Shown one piece after another: positions 1 to 8,326 of a stretch of 64,000 bases of DNA. How positions within the stretch are numbered: the first letter of the stretch is position 1; each line of letters opens with the position of its first letter. The stretch covers positions 1 to 64,000 of the forward strand of contig NZ_SLWN01000018.1 of assembly GCF_004342025.1 (NCBI RefSeq), in the 5' to 3' direction. A model generated the notes under the pieces. That model had not been told where the DNA came from and made no database searches. It worked only from the letters and a program-made list of their open reading frames with translations. This DNA comes from Kribbella steppae. GTDB lineage: Bacteria; Actinomycetota; Actinomycetes; Propionibacteriales; Kribbellaceae. A program made the translations under genes and the position numbers.

Positions 1-210
1 CTGGCCAGTGATCTTCTGGTCCGCATGGGCCGTGTTCCAGGCCGCGACCATCTGCTTGGCCCAGGTCACTTCCTCGGCATTGTTCGAGTACCAGACGGTG
101 ATCGGTCCGTGCGCCTGGGTCGCCGCGCCCGTACTGCCGCCATCCCCGCAGGCGGCGGCGCTGCCTGCTAGAGCAAGAGTCAACGCGGCAACGGCAATCT
201 TGCGCTTCAT
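1..210 (-). CDS. Sugar ABC transporter substrate-binding lipoprotein, N-terminal part (cut by window edge)
   Basis: Only the first 70 codons are in the window. The protein starts MKRKIAVAALTLALAGSAAAC, a lipoprotein signal peptide with a lipobox-like SAAAC, followed by a short G/S-rich linker and then PITVWYSNNAEEVTW, which matches the first beta strand of extracellular solute-binding proteins (family 1, sugar type). The ATG lies 4 nt after GGAGG, so the start is well supported. It should be an exported, lipid-anchored sugar-binding protein feeding an ABC permease encoded to the left of the window. Family is inferred from a short stretch, so the substrate cannot be named. Confidence 0.75.
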   Translation of the reverse strand, partial: MKRKIAVAALTLALAGSAAACGDGGSTGAATQAHGPITVWYSNNAEEVTWAKQMVAAWNTAHADQKITGQ

Positions 211-257
211 CACACCTCCGGTGGATCAGTGCTAGGTGGCGGTGGACCGCCAGATCG

Positions 258-533
258 TCAGTGCTGGTGATGCGTCCGATCCACATGGAGGATGCTGGCG
301 GTGAGTAGCCGAGGCTCGCCTGCCCGGGAGCAATGGGCACAGAGGTACAAGTCGCACTGCTCGCGGTTTCCCTCCCTGATCGGCCGGAACACCCATTTGG
401 ACTGGGCCGGTGTGCCGGGTCCGCAGCGGGCACAGGTTTCCTCGAGATCGAACGTGAGGTCTGTTGCGCTCTGCGGCGACATCTGCCCGGATGGCATGAG
501 GAAGGACCTGGGGATGTGTGCTGCGGTTGTCAT
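258..533 (-). CDS. Small zinc-ribbon-like protein
   Basis: A 91-residue protein with two cysteine pairs, CARCG near residue 34 and CAHCSR near the C terminus, a spacing typical of a treble-clef or ribbon zinc site. Between the pairs is a tryptophan and an acidic/basic stretch. It resembles small actinobacterial proteins with a CxxCG...FCxHH pattern (DUF7455-like), whose function is unknown. The ATG chosen (MTTAAHIPRS) has only a weak purine stretch upstream; the frame stays open further 5' but that part is arginine/proline rich and overlaps the next gene start region. It stands alone between two lipoprotein genes. Function is not known. Confidence 0.55.
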   Translation of the reverse strand: MTTAAHIPRSFLMPSGQMSPQSATDLTFDLEETCARCGPGTPAQSKWVFRPIREGNREQCDLYLCAHCSRAGEPRLLTASILHVDRTHHQH

Positions 534-565
534 GGCAACTGCTTTCTGTCCGTTAGTCGGCGTTC

Positions 566-1108
566 TCAGTAGCCGGGTGCGTTTTGTGTTGCGGCGCCGG
601 CCGGGCTGGGGTTCGCCAGGGGCGCGCCGGCCGGGGAGACGACGGTCCACACGCCGCCGTCGAGGTTGAGGCCCTGACCGTTGGTCTGGCCCGGGGTGGA
701 GTCGCCGACGAAGGTGTAAAGCGGGTGGCCGCCGACAGTCAATTGGCGGTGACCGTCGTCGCGGGTAGTCGAGCCGACCTTGCCGGTCACGCCGGGCGAT
801 GACGTCGGCAGCGAGTCGGGCGCTGGTACGTAGTGCCAGTTGACCGCGCAGGTTGCTGCGCAGGTCGACATGTTGTTCTTGTCGTTGGCGAACTGGTAGA
901 TGGTGCGGCCCTGGTCGTCAACGAGAATGGTGCCGAGTGCGGTGGTTTGCGCGCTGACCGGATCGCCGGTCGCCGGCGGCACCGGCACCGATCCGGATGG
1001 ACTGCCGCAGTTGGCCCCGGTGATTGTGAAGGCGGCGGCTGCCAAGGACGTCGCTGCGAGCTGGAGGCGCCGGCGGTGGATCGTGCCTGACTTGCGATTG
1101 GTGAACAC
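566..1108 (-). CDS. Secreted lipoprotein with COG4315 repeats
   Basis: A 180-residue exported protein. The basic N terminus and hydrophobic segment (LAATSLAAAAFTITGANC) form a lipoprotein signal with Cys about residue 34. Two copies of the 'secreted repeat of unknown function' (COG4315) follow: LGTILVDDQGRTIYQF with CAATCAVNW, and LTVGGHPLYTFVGD with GVWTVVSP. The GTG start sits 8 nt after AGGAG. Proteins of this family are periplasmic or cell-wall lipoproteins of unknown role, often near redox or metal genes. It reads convergent to nothing close by, and the next gene on the plus strand (LAL regulator) diverges from it. Confidence 0.85.
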   Translation of the reverse strand: MFTNRKSGTIHRRRLQLAATSLAAAAFTITGANCGSPSGSVPVPPATGDPVSAQTTALGTILVDDQGRTIYQFANDKNNMSTCAATCAVNWHYVPAPDSLPTSSPGVTGKVGSTTRDDGHRQLTVGGHPLYTFVGDSTPGQTNGQGLNLDGGVWTVVSPAGAPLANPSPAGAATQNAPGY

Positions 1109-1190
1109 TTGTCGCTCCTACCGTGAGCTGGTCGTCAGTTGATGTGCTGACGGATCTACGCTCGCGGCAATCGGCGCCTGTCGGCACCGG

Positions 1191-1226
1191 TAGGTCCCCG
1201 GGTTCGATCCCCGGTCTGCATGACCA
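1191..1226 (+). other. tRNA 3'-end remnant (T arm plus CCA-like tail)
   Basis: The stretch contains a perfect T arm: stem CCGGG (1198-1202), loop TTCGATC (1203-1209), stem CCCGG (1210-1214), followed by TCTGCATGACCA. No 5' acceptor strand complementary to the tail and no D or anticodon arm is found in the preceding 80 bases, so this is not a whole tRNA. Such 3'-end fragments are left at one end of elements that integrate into tRNA genes. Confidence 0.5.
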
Positions 1227-1343
1227 GGGCATGAACGGGCACGGCGGAGGAGCTGCTCGCGGCCCGGCAGAGAAGGGGCACCGACACGGCCGGTCGCCTC
1301 GGGAGGCTTGCCAAACCAGTGGGCGCACTCCCTACCATCGACC

Positions 1344-4118
1344 ATGGGTCCGTCCAGCGGTCACCCGCGGTCAGTGTTGCGTGGTCGGCGCAGCGAGTGC
1401 GAGGCACTGGCCAGGCTGTTGGACGAGGTACCTACGGGGCGGAGTTCTGTGCTGGTGCTGCGCGGCGAGGCCGGCTGCGGCAAGTCGGCGCTGCTTGACT
1501 TCATGCTCGAGCGCGCTTCGGGTTTCCGTGTTGCGCGAGTCGTTGGCGTCGAGTCTGAGATGGAGCTCGCCTACGCCGGCCTTCACCAGCTCTGTGCGCC
1601 GATGCTCGACCGGGTGAAGGAGTTGCCGCCCCCACAACGCGATGCGCTGCGGGTCGCATTCGGGCTGCAAGAGGGCGCCGCACCTGATCGTTTCCTCATC
1701 GGTCTTGCCGTCCTGACCCTGTTGGCGGGCGCGGCCGAGGAGCAGCCGCTCGCTTGCGTGATCGATGACGCACAGTGGCTTGATCGGGCCTCCGTGCAAT
1801 CTCTGGTCTTCGTGGCACGACGGCTGATGGCCGATCCGGTGGCCTTGATATTCGCCGTGCGGGAGCCCAGCGACGAGCTGACCGGCTTGCCGGAGCTCAA
1901 GGTTCAGGGCCTCGGCGAGCGCGACTCCCACCTGGTCCTGGCATCGGCGATTCGTGGACCGCTCGACGTACAAGTGCGCGACCGCATCGTCGCCGAAACG
2001 CGGGGCAACCCGTTGGCGCTGTTGCAGCTGCCGCGAGAGCTGACGTCGACCGAGCTGGCGGGCGGATTCGGCCTTCCCAACATGGCGGCTGTGGCGAGCC
2101 GCGTCGAACAGAGTTTCTATCGACAATTCCAATCGCTTCCGGACGATACGCAACAGCTTCTGCTCACTGCTGCCGCTGAGCCCATCGGCGACGTGACGCT
2201 CTTGCGACGCGCAGCCGAATTGCAGGGAATCGGAGGCGACGCTGCAGCGCCTGCCGTGGCTGCAGGACTGGTCGAACTCGGCGCCCGGGTCCGGTTCCGC
2301 CATCCGCTGGTCCGCTCGGCGGTCTACCAGTCGGTGTCCGTGGGCGACCGGCAGGCGGCGCACCGTGCTCTGGCAGAAGCAACCGATCTGGTGCTCGATC
2401 CCGATCGTCGCGCCTGGCATCTCGCCCGTGCGGCGTCAGAGCCGGATGAGGCAGTGGCCGACGAGCTGGAGCGTTCGGCCGACCGGGCGCGCGCCCGCGG
2501 CGGCGCGGTCGCGGCGGCCGCGTTTCTGGAACGCGCGACCGAGCTGACGCCCGATCGCGCGCGCCGTGGAGCGCGTGCACTCGCCGCCGCTCAGGCCAAG
2601 CTCCTGGCTGGCGCGCCGGACTCGGCGCAGGCGCTGCTTGCGGCGGCGGAGCTGGCGCCGCTCGGCGGCATCCAGCGGGCCGGGCTGGAACGGCTGCGCG
2701 CACAGCTGTCGTTCTTGCTCAGGCGCGGCAACGAGGCTCCATCGCTACTGCTCAACGCCGCCGAACACCTCAAGGCGCTGGACACACAGTCGGCGCGTGA
2801 GACTTACCTCGAAGCGCTCGGAGCGGCGATCTTCGCCGGCCGCCTCAGCAAGAACGGCGGCGGCGTGGCCGACGCCGCCGGCGCAGCCCGCACGGCGCCG
2901 CCGGCCCCGCAGCCGGCGCGTGCGATCGATCTACTCCTCGATGGTCTCGTGAAGAGGTTCACCGAAGGCTACGAGGCAGGGGTGCAGCCGCTCCAGCGAG
3001 CGCTGCGCGCATTGTCCGAGGAGGAGTGCCGCAGTCAGGACGACACCCGCTGGCTCTGGCTGGGGTGCCGAATCGCCCCGGATCTGTGGGATGACGAGTC
3101 GTGGCATGAGCTGGCCACCCGGCAGCTTCGGCACGCGCGGGATGCGGGCTGGCTGACCGCCCTCCCGATCGCCCTCACCTATCGCGCCGGCGTTGACGTA
3201 CATGCCGGCGAGTTCGCGTCCGCAGCAGAGCTCATCGACGAGGCTGACGTGATCGCCGAGGCAACCGGCAGCCCCCCGTTGATGTACACCTCGCTGGTGC
3301 TCTCCGCCTGGCGGGGCCAGGAAGCCCAGGCCACGACGCTGATCAGGGCCAGCATCGAGGATGCAACAGCCAGGGGTGAAGGAAGGGCGATCGCCTTGGC
3401 GGACTACGCCACAGCGGTGCTCTACAACGGTCTCAGCCGCTACCAGGACTCGCTCGCCGCCGCGCAACGGGTCTGTGAACACGATGACCTGGGTCTCTTC
3501 GGCTGGGGTCTGACCGAGCTGGTGGAAGCGGCTGTGCGCAGCGATCGACCGGACATTGGCGCTACAGCCCTGCGGCGACTCGAGGAACGAACACGCGCCG
3601 CCGGGACGGAGTGGGCGCTCGGAATCGAGGCCCGCTCCCGCGCGACGCTGAGCGACGGCGAAGTCGCCGACTCCCTCTACCGAGAGGCGGTCGAGCGCCT
3701 CACCCGGACCCGGATCACCGTCCACCTCGCCCGTGCTCAACTCCTGTACGGCGAATGGTTGCGTCGCGGGAACCGTCGTGTGGAAGCCCGCCAGCAGCTT
3801 TACCGAGCCCACGACACGTTCAGCCGCGCCGGGGCCGAGGGATTTGCCGAGCGTGCCCGACGCGAGCTGCTCGCCACTGGCGAGACACTACGCAGGCGGA
3901 CAGTCGAGACGCACGAGGAGCTGACCGGACAGGAGGCGCAGATCGCCCGGCTGGCCCGCGACGATCTCACGAATCCCGAGATTGCCGCCCGGCTGTTCAT
4001 CAGCCCTCGCACCGTCGAATGGCACCTTGGCAAGGTGTTCGCCAAACTTGACATCACCTCCCGAAAACAACTGCGCCGCGCGCTGCCCGACTCGAGCTCT
4101 GCCATCTCGTCGGCGTAG
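1344..4118 (+). CDS. LuxR-family transcriptional regulator with AAA ATPase domain (LAL type)
   Basis: A 924-residue large ATP-binding regulator of the LuxR (MalT-like) family. The N-terminal AAA domain has Walker A GEAGCGKSAL at about residue 40 and Walker B CVIDDAQWLD at about residue 137. A long alpha-helical, TPR-like middle follows, and the last 60 residues are a LuxR-type helix-turn-helix with LTGQEAQIARLA, NPEIAARLFISPRTVEWHL and KLDITSRKQL. It probably activates transcription in response to a small ligand and ATP. The start at 1344 is chosen because residues before it (from a possible TTG at 1308) are unlike the family, though the RBS is weak. It is monocistronic; targets are unknown. 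Confidence 0.9.
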   Translation: MGPSSGHPRSVLRGRRSECEALARLLDEVPTGRSSVLVLRGEAGCGKSALLDFMLERASGFRVARVVGVESEMELAYAGLHQLCAPMLDRVKELPPPQRDALRVAFGLQEGAAPDRFLIGLAVLTLLAGAAEEQPLACVIDDAQWLDRASVQSLVFVARRLMADPVALIFAVREPSDELTGLPELKVQGLGERDSHLVLASAIRGPLDVQVRDRIVAETRGNPLALLQLPRELTSTELAGGFGLPNMAAVASRVEQSFYRQFQSLPDDTQQLLLTAAAEPIGDVTLLRRAAELQGIGGDAAAPAVAAGLVELGARVRFRHPLVRSAVYQSVSVGDRQAAHRALAEATDLVLDPDRRAWHLARAASEPDEAVADELERSADRARARGGAVAAAAFLERATELTPDRARRGARALAAAQAKLLAGAPDSAQALLAAAELAPLGGIQRAGLERLRAQLSFLLRRGNEAPSLLLNAAEHLKALDTQSARETYLEALGAAIFAGRLSKNGGGVADAAGAARTAPPAPQPARAIDLLLDGLVKRFTEGYEAGVQPLQRALRALSEEECRSQDDTRWLWLGCRIAPDLWDDESWHELATRQLRHARDAGWLTALPIALTYRAGVDVHAGEFASAAELIDEADVIAEATGSPPLMYTSLVLSAWRGQEAQATTLIRASIEDATARGEGRAIALADYATAVLYNGLSRYQDSLAAAQRVCEHDDLGLFGWGLTELVEAAVRSDRPDIGATALRRLEERTRAAGTEWALGIEARSRATLSDGEVADSLYREAVERLTRTRITVHLARAQLLYGEWLRRGNRRVEARQQLYRAHDTFSRAGAEGFAERARRELLATGETLRRRTVETHEELTGQEAQIARLARDDLTNPEIAARLFISPRTVEWHLGKVFAKLDITSRKQLRRALPDSSSAISSA

Positions 4119-4154
4119 CCGGAGGAGGTCCCGGCGGACTGATGACAAGGTCGA

Positions 4155-4634
4155 CTACGCAGCACCCTGGTCGTTCTTGACGATCTCCTCGATCGGCGTC
4201 CCATCGACGGTGAGTACGACCGGAATGTTTCCACGGGTGGCATTGGAATAGGGGCAACGCCCGTCCGCCTCGGCCATCAGTTGTGCGGCCACGGCGGGCG
4301 CAAGGTGCGGTGCATGCAGATCCAGAGCAACCCGAAGCCCGAAGCCACCGTGTCCAGTCGGGCCGAGGTCCACCCGGGAGGTGAATCGGGAGTCGCCGGC
4401 ATCGAACCTGCCCCGCTGTGCGACTGACAGCATGGTCGATTGGAAGCAGGCCGCGTAAGCGATCGCGAACAACTGCTCGGGATTGGTGCCTGGACCGCCT
4501 TTGCCTCCCAGGTTCTCGGGCACCGAAAGCTCGACTTCCAGGCGGCCGTCACTGGTGCGGCCGTGCCCGGACCGGCCGCCTTCGGTGACCGCCTCGGCGG
4601 TGTAGAGGACTCTTTTCAACGAAGTGACTGACAT
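4155..4634 (-). CDS. ohr: Organic hydroperoxide resistance protein, Ohr/OsmC family
   Basis: A 159-residue cytoplasmic thiol peroxidase. It begins LKRVLYTAEAVTEGGRSG, typical of Ohr, carries the first reactive cysteine in YAACFQSTML and the second in CPYSNATRGNI, the two-cysteine pair that reduces organic peroxides. The ATG follows AGAAAGG at a proper distance. It lies 64 nt downstream of the GH15 gene on the same strand, so they may be cotranscribed. A second OsmC-family gene is 2.4 kb away, making this a small peroxide/osmotic stress group. The split into Ohr rather than generic OsmC rests on the CPYSNATRGN signature. Confidence 0.9.
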   Translation of the reverse strand: MSVTSLKRVLYTAEAVTEGGRSGHGRTSDGRLEVELSVPENLGGKGGPGTNPEQLFAIAYAACFQSTMLSVAQRGRFDAGDSRFTSRVDLGPTGHGGFGLRVALDLHAPHLAPAVAAQLMAEADGRCPYSNATRGNIPVVLTVDGTPIEEIVKNDQGAA

Positions 4635-4698
4635 TTCATAACCTTTCTCAGTTGGGTCGGGGCGCCATGCGAGGCGCGCCGTCGGCACCGGATGCAAC

Positions 4699-6522
4699 TC
4701 AACTGGCCGCGTCCTGCCAGGTTGGCGAGTGGTGCTGGACCGTTGTGGCCGTTGGGTTGGCGAGGTGGAGAGCGGTGGTGACGAGGCCGGCGTGGCTGAG
4801 GGCTTGTGGCGTGTTGCCGAGGTGGCGTCCGGTGATCGGGTCGTACTCCTCGCTGAGCAGGCCGACGTCGTTGCGCAAGGTCAGCAGGCGGTCGAACAAC
4901 TCGGCGGCCTCATCCGTGCGACCGATTCCGTGAAGCGCGTCGGCAAGCCAGAAGGAGCACGCCAAGAAGGCGCCTTCCTCGCCGTCGACGCCATCGACGT
5001 TGGTGCCCTCGGCTCCAACGGCGTACCGGAGGACGAGTCCGTCGCGGGTGAGGTTTCCTTGAATGGCGTCGACGGTGGCGACCATGCGCGGGTCGGCCCA
5101 GGGCAGGAATCCGTAGCGTGGCATGAGAAGGACCGAGGCATCCAGACGCGCTGAACCGTATGACTGTGTGAAGGCTCGTCGCGACCGGTTGAATCCGCGG
5201 TGGCAGATTTCGGTGTGGATCGCCTCCCGCAGATCACGTAGTTCGTTCAGCGATTCACGCGGGTGGTGTTTCTCGAGGGTGCTGATGGCTCGGTCCACCC
5301 CGACCCAAGCCATCAGTTTGGAGTGGACGAAATGTCGTTGCGGTCCACGGACCTCCCAGATGCCGTTGTCCGGTTCGGCCCAGTTCTGTTCGAGCTGTGT
5401 GACCAGACCCCGTTCCAGATCTGCTGCGCCCGGGCACGGCCGATCTTCTGCGGCGCGGGTCGCGTGCAGGGCATCGAGGACTTCGCCCCAAACATCGTTC
5501 TGTCGTTGGGTTGCCGCCCCGTTGCCGGTGCGCACAGGTGAGGAGCCGGCGTGCCCGGGTAGCCAGTCCAGTGTCAGTTCGGGGAGGTGACGCGTGCCGT
5601 CGATGGCGTACATGATCTGCGTTCCGGTCGCGTCGCCGGCGACCGTGCGCACTAACCAGTCACGCCAGGCAAAGGCTTCTTCGACATATCCAGTGGCGAG
5701 GAAAGCTCGCAGGGTGAAGGCCGCGTCGCGCAACCAGCAGAATCGGTAGTCCCAGTTGCGCGAACCGCCGATCTGTTCGGGCAGCGACGTGGTGGCTGCG
5801 GCAAGAATGCCCCCGGTCGGCTGGAAAGTCAGTGCCTTCAGGATGATGAGGGATCGCTTGACTGCATCTGCCCATGGACCGGAGTAGGTGCACCTGCTCA
5901 TCCATTCGCGCCAGTACGTTTGGGTGGCCGCGAGGCTGTCGGCGGCATCGACTGCGGGGAGTTCGAGCCGCGACGAGGGTAAATGTCCAAGAGTGAAGGA
6001 AATCTGTTGACCCGCCGAGACCACGAAGTCGCCGGTCACAGTGCCGTGTGTGACGGTCAGACCGACGTCACTTCTGAGCCAGACGGAGTCTGGTCCTGCG
6101 GTTCCGACGAAGTGCGCTCCGATGCTGTGGAGGCTCGGCACGACCTTGCCGTAACCCATTCTGGGGGCCATGCACATGTGCATGGCAACCTCGCCCGTCA
6201 GCCCTTCCAGAATCCGGACCACGTGCGGCTCTGCGCTGGTCGGTGACATGAAGTCGGTGACGCGTACGGCGCCGTCCGGGGTGATCCATTCGGTGTCGAG
6301 GATCAGCGAATCGCCACGGTACCGGCGACGCGTGCATCGTCCGCCGCTCTGCGGCGCCAGGATCCATCGGCCGTTCCGGGCATCGCCCAGAAGTGTCGCG
6401 AACACGGCCGGCGAGTCGAATCTTGGCAGGCAGAGCCAGTCGATGGATCCGTCGAGGCCGACGAGGGCCGCGGTGCGGAGATCGCCGATGAGTGCGTAGT
6501 CCTCGATCTGCTGCGTCATCAT
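4699..6522 (-). CDS. Glycoside hydrolase family 15 protein (glucoamylase or trehalase type)
   Basis: A 607-residue GH15 enzyme without signal peptide. The N-terminal beta-sandwich (about residues 1-220, starting IEDYALIGDLRTAALVGLDG with IDWLCLPRFDS) is followed by the (alpha/alpha)6 barrel. Barrel motifs are NWDYRFCWLRDAAF, GIWEVRG with the likely catalytic acid Glu, and GLLSEEYDP with the likely base. Actinobacterial members of this subfamily include alpha,alpha-trehalases and glucoamylases; which one cannot be told here. The first of two adjacent ATG codons is used because GGAG lies 5 nt upstream; the frame is open for another 119 codons but those are not family-like. Neighbours Ohr and OsmC suggest a trehalose/stress context. 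Confidence 0.9.
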   Translation of the reverse strand: MMTQQIEDYALIGDLRTAALVGLDGSIDWLCLPRFDSPAVFATLLGDARNGRWILAPQSGGRCTRRRYRGDSLILDTEWITPDGAVRVTDFMSPTSAEPHVVRILEGLTGEVAMHMCMAPRMGYGKVVPSLHSIGAHFVGTAGPDSVWLRSDVGLTVTHGTVTGDFVVSAGQQISFTLGHLPSSRLELPAVDAADSLAATQTYWREWMSRCTYSGPWADAVKRSLIILKALTFQPTGGILAAATTSLPEQIGGSRNWDYRFCWLRDAAFTLRAFLATGYVEEAFAWRDWLVRTVAGDATGTQIMYAIDGTRHLPELTLDWLPGHAGSSPVRTGNGAATQRQNDVWGEVLDALHATRAAEDRPCPGAADLERGLVTQLEQNWAEPDNGIWEVRGPQRHFVHSKLMAWVGVDRAISTLEKHHPRESLNELRDLREAIHTEICHRGFNRSRRAFTQSYGSARLDASVLLMPRYGFLPWADPRMVATVDAIQGNLTRDGLVLRYAVGAEGTNVDGVDGEEGAFLACSFWLADALHGIGRTDEAAELFDRLLTLRNDVGLLSEEYDPITGRHLGNTPQALSHAGLVTTALHLANPTATTVQHHSPTWQDAAS

Positions 6523-7026
6523 CGGCTCCTCTGCCCACGGTGGATGACCTTGTAGCAACCGTCGCGGATCGGGCTGCCCGTCGCCCCAGTGAGGACCCGG
6601 GTCGTTGCCCCGGCCGAGTTCCCGGTAGCCAGTGCGAGCAAAGGACCGGAGATCTCGCAGACGTTCGCCGTTCGACGGCAGGTGCCGGGGCGTCGCAAGT
6701 CCATTCCGCCCTTGACCTGTCCCAGGCTCAGCCAGGCCGCCAAGCCGCGGCGTCCAGAGGCGGCGGCGCCCCCCAATAGGCGCCGCGCCTGGCTGAGGTC
6801 TGCTGAGATCACAGCATCTGGTCGCTCGAAGAACAGATCCAAGCGCCGCAGCAGGTCCGGAATCACCGTCGAGATTCACAGCGAGCTCCCAAATCGGCGG
6901 ACGAGCGTCGCGGACTTCCTCGTCGCGGCTAGCGCAACTCGGCTCCGCCCAGACAGATCCGGGCCGGCAGCGCGCTTGGGCCGCCTCTCGGCTGTCGCTG
7001 GGTGTCTGCCAGCACCTACTGCGAGT
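6523..7026. other. Intergenic 504 bp, nothing firm
   Basis: It should hold the promoter of the GH15 gene and the end of the OsmC gene. A minus-strand frame at 6519-6866 encodes a plausible-looking 115-residue peptide (ending TGATGSPIRDGCYKVIHRG) that could be the tail of a lost gene, but I recognise no family and it has no clear RBS. Confidence 0.4.
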
Positions 7027-7491
7027 TCATTCGGCAGCTGGCAAGGCGGACGGCTGGTCCAGCGTGGCGTGGACACGGATCTCGACATTTCCCTGTAGGG
7101 CTCGCGAGACTGGACAGCTACGTTCGGCCTCCTGCGCTGCACGCTCAAGTGACGCGGCATCCGCTTGGGCGGCTAGAGCGTGCACGTCGAGCCGGCTCGA
7201 GACGATCGTGGGGTCGCCGGATGTCTCCAGCGTCACGGTGGCGATGACCTGCAGGAACTCCGGAGGCGTTCCGTGTCCCGCAAGTACCGAACCCAGCGCC
7301 ATGGCGAAGCATCCTGCGTGCGCCGCCGCGATGAGCTCCTCCGGGCTCGTCTTGCCAGCCGGCTCACCGAAGCGCGATGCGAGCGTGACCGGCAGGCCCC
7401 GGAGCGCGCCGCTTCCTCCGGAGGTGACCCCGGAACCCCGTGCAATGCTCCCCGTCCAGTCGACCTGCGCCGTTCGCTGTACTGCTGTCAT
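7027..7491 (-). CDS. OsmC family peroxiredoxin-like protein
   Basis: A 154-residue OsmC-family protein. The pattern SPEELIAAAHAGCFAMAL holds the first conserved cysteine, and AERSCPVSRALQGNVEI holds the second, with the expected spacing of about 65 residues. These proteins reduce organic peroxides in the cytoplasm using lipoyl or thiol donors and respond to osmotic or oxidative stress. The ATG is 8 nt after AAGGAG. It is a paralogue of the Ohr at 4155 but belongs to the OsmC rather than Ohr branch (SCPVSRAL instead of CPYSNATRGN). Confidence 0.88.
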   Translation of the reverse strand: MTAVQRTAQVDWTGSIARGSGVTSGGSGALRGLPVTLASRFGEPAGKTSPEELIAAAHAGCFAMALGSVLAGHGTPPEFLQVIATVTLETSGDPTIVSSRLDVHALAAQADAASLERAAQEAERSCPVSRALQGNVEIRVHATLDQPSALPAAE

Positions 7492-8186
7492 TGGGATGCT
7501 CCTTCAATCATCGATGCGGGCCAGGACCCGCGGCTGCGGATCGATGCGCCCTGTCTTTCAGTGCAACCACTCGCCCGGGCGATGACGCGATCGGGCTACC
7601 GCATGCGGTAGTAGGCACTAGTGCCAGTCCGCCCGTGGGCCTGAACGGATCAGGCCCGGTCGATTTGCCTGACTCAAATGTCGTGCCGCGCAGAGCCCCA
7701 TCGCGCCCGGGAGACCCCGGGCATGCCCCCGGGGGGCGGGCCCGGGACTCGCTATGCCAATCGGGTAGTCGGTCGGGCAGCGCACTGTGGAGCTGCCTGC
7801 GGGGAGCCTCCCGACGCGGAACGTTGCCAGGCGTCACGATCGGTGTCCAACGCATCGAATACCAGCGGCGGCTGGCGTGGACGAGCTGGTGTGGCACGGT
7901 GGTGCGGATGGCCGACGAGTTCGCGCGATGCTTCCACGACCGGGCCACGCACGCCGGAGAACTCGGCCTCCGCCGCGATGCGCAACGATCTCGCCGTCAG
8001 GCTTGGAAGGAGTCCACTGGAGCGCCTCGAGTGGAGCCGCCGGGCGGGCGAAGATTCGCCTCGAGTCAGATCCCTAACAGCCAGGATTGACCATCTCGGA
8101 TCCGCCTGCAAACGACGTGGCGCTGCCGCGTTCGAGGCATCGCTCCGTGCCCGCAACCTCGATCCTGCTCAGGCGTCGATGTTTAT

Positions 8187-8220
8187 GCGTGTGGTTAAGG
8201 TGTATGTCCCTCCTCGGACA
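8187..8220 (+). repeat. Dispersed direct repeat, copy 1
   Basis: Sequence begins gcgtgtggttaaggtg and ends in a small hairpin, tgtcc...ggaca. A second copy on the same strand is at 44569-44601, differing by two substitutions and one missing base. The core word ggttaaggtg and the hairpin are kept in both. It lies outside coding sequence. I cannot assign it to a known IS end. Confidence 0.6.
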
Positions 8221-8230
8221 ACAACGCTAA

Positions 8231-8249
8231 AGCCCCGCAGAGCAGGGCT
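8231..8249 (-). terminator. Weak hairpin after the eCIS operon
   Basis: On the minus strand AGCCC (8249-8245) pairs with GGGCT (8235-8231) around a 9-nt loop and is followed by TT, 78 nt after the last eCIS stop codon. The stem is short, so it is at best a weak intrinsic terminator. Confidence 0.3.
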
Positions 8250-8326
8250 AATGGCAACCTCAGTCCGACGGAGCAGTACAACGCCGCGGTGATGGGGCGC
8301 ACCCGAGCCTGGCGATGCGCACACAT

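Larger units (their letters stand above)
7492..8326. other. Intergenic 835 bp between OsmC and the eCIS 3' end
   Basis: Several overlapping open frames exist on both strands but none has family-like sequence, a good RBS or a consistent codon bias. The right part holds the 34-bp dispersed repeat (8187-8220) and a small hairpin. It may be decayed coding DNA at the border of the eCIS block. Confidence 0.4.

Noticed and set aside
1130..1226. Complete tRNA gene
   Set aside because: Only the T arm and 3' tail pair; no 5' acceptor, D arm or anticodon arm can be formed upstream.
6519..6866. 115-residue minus-strand ORF upstream of the GH15 gene
   Set aside because: No recognisable family, no RBS, and overlap with the GH15 promoter region.
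7440..8156. Possible genes in the gap between OsmC and eCIS
   Set aside because: All six frames give Arg/Pro/Ser-rich low-complexity products without motifs.
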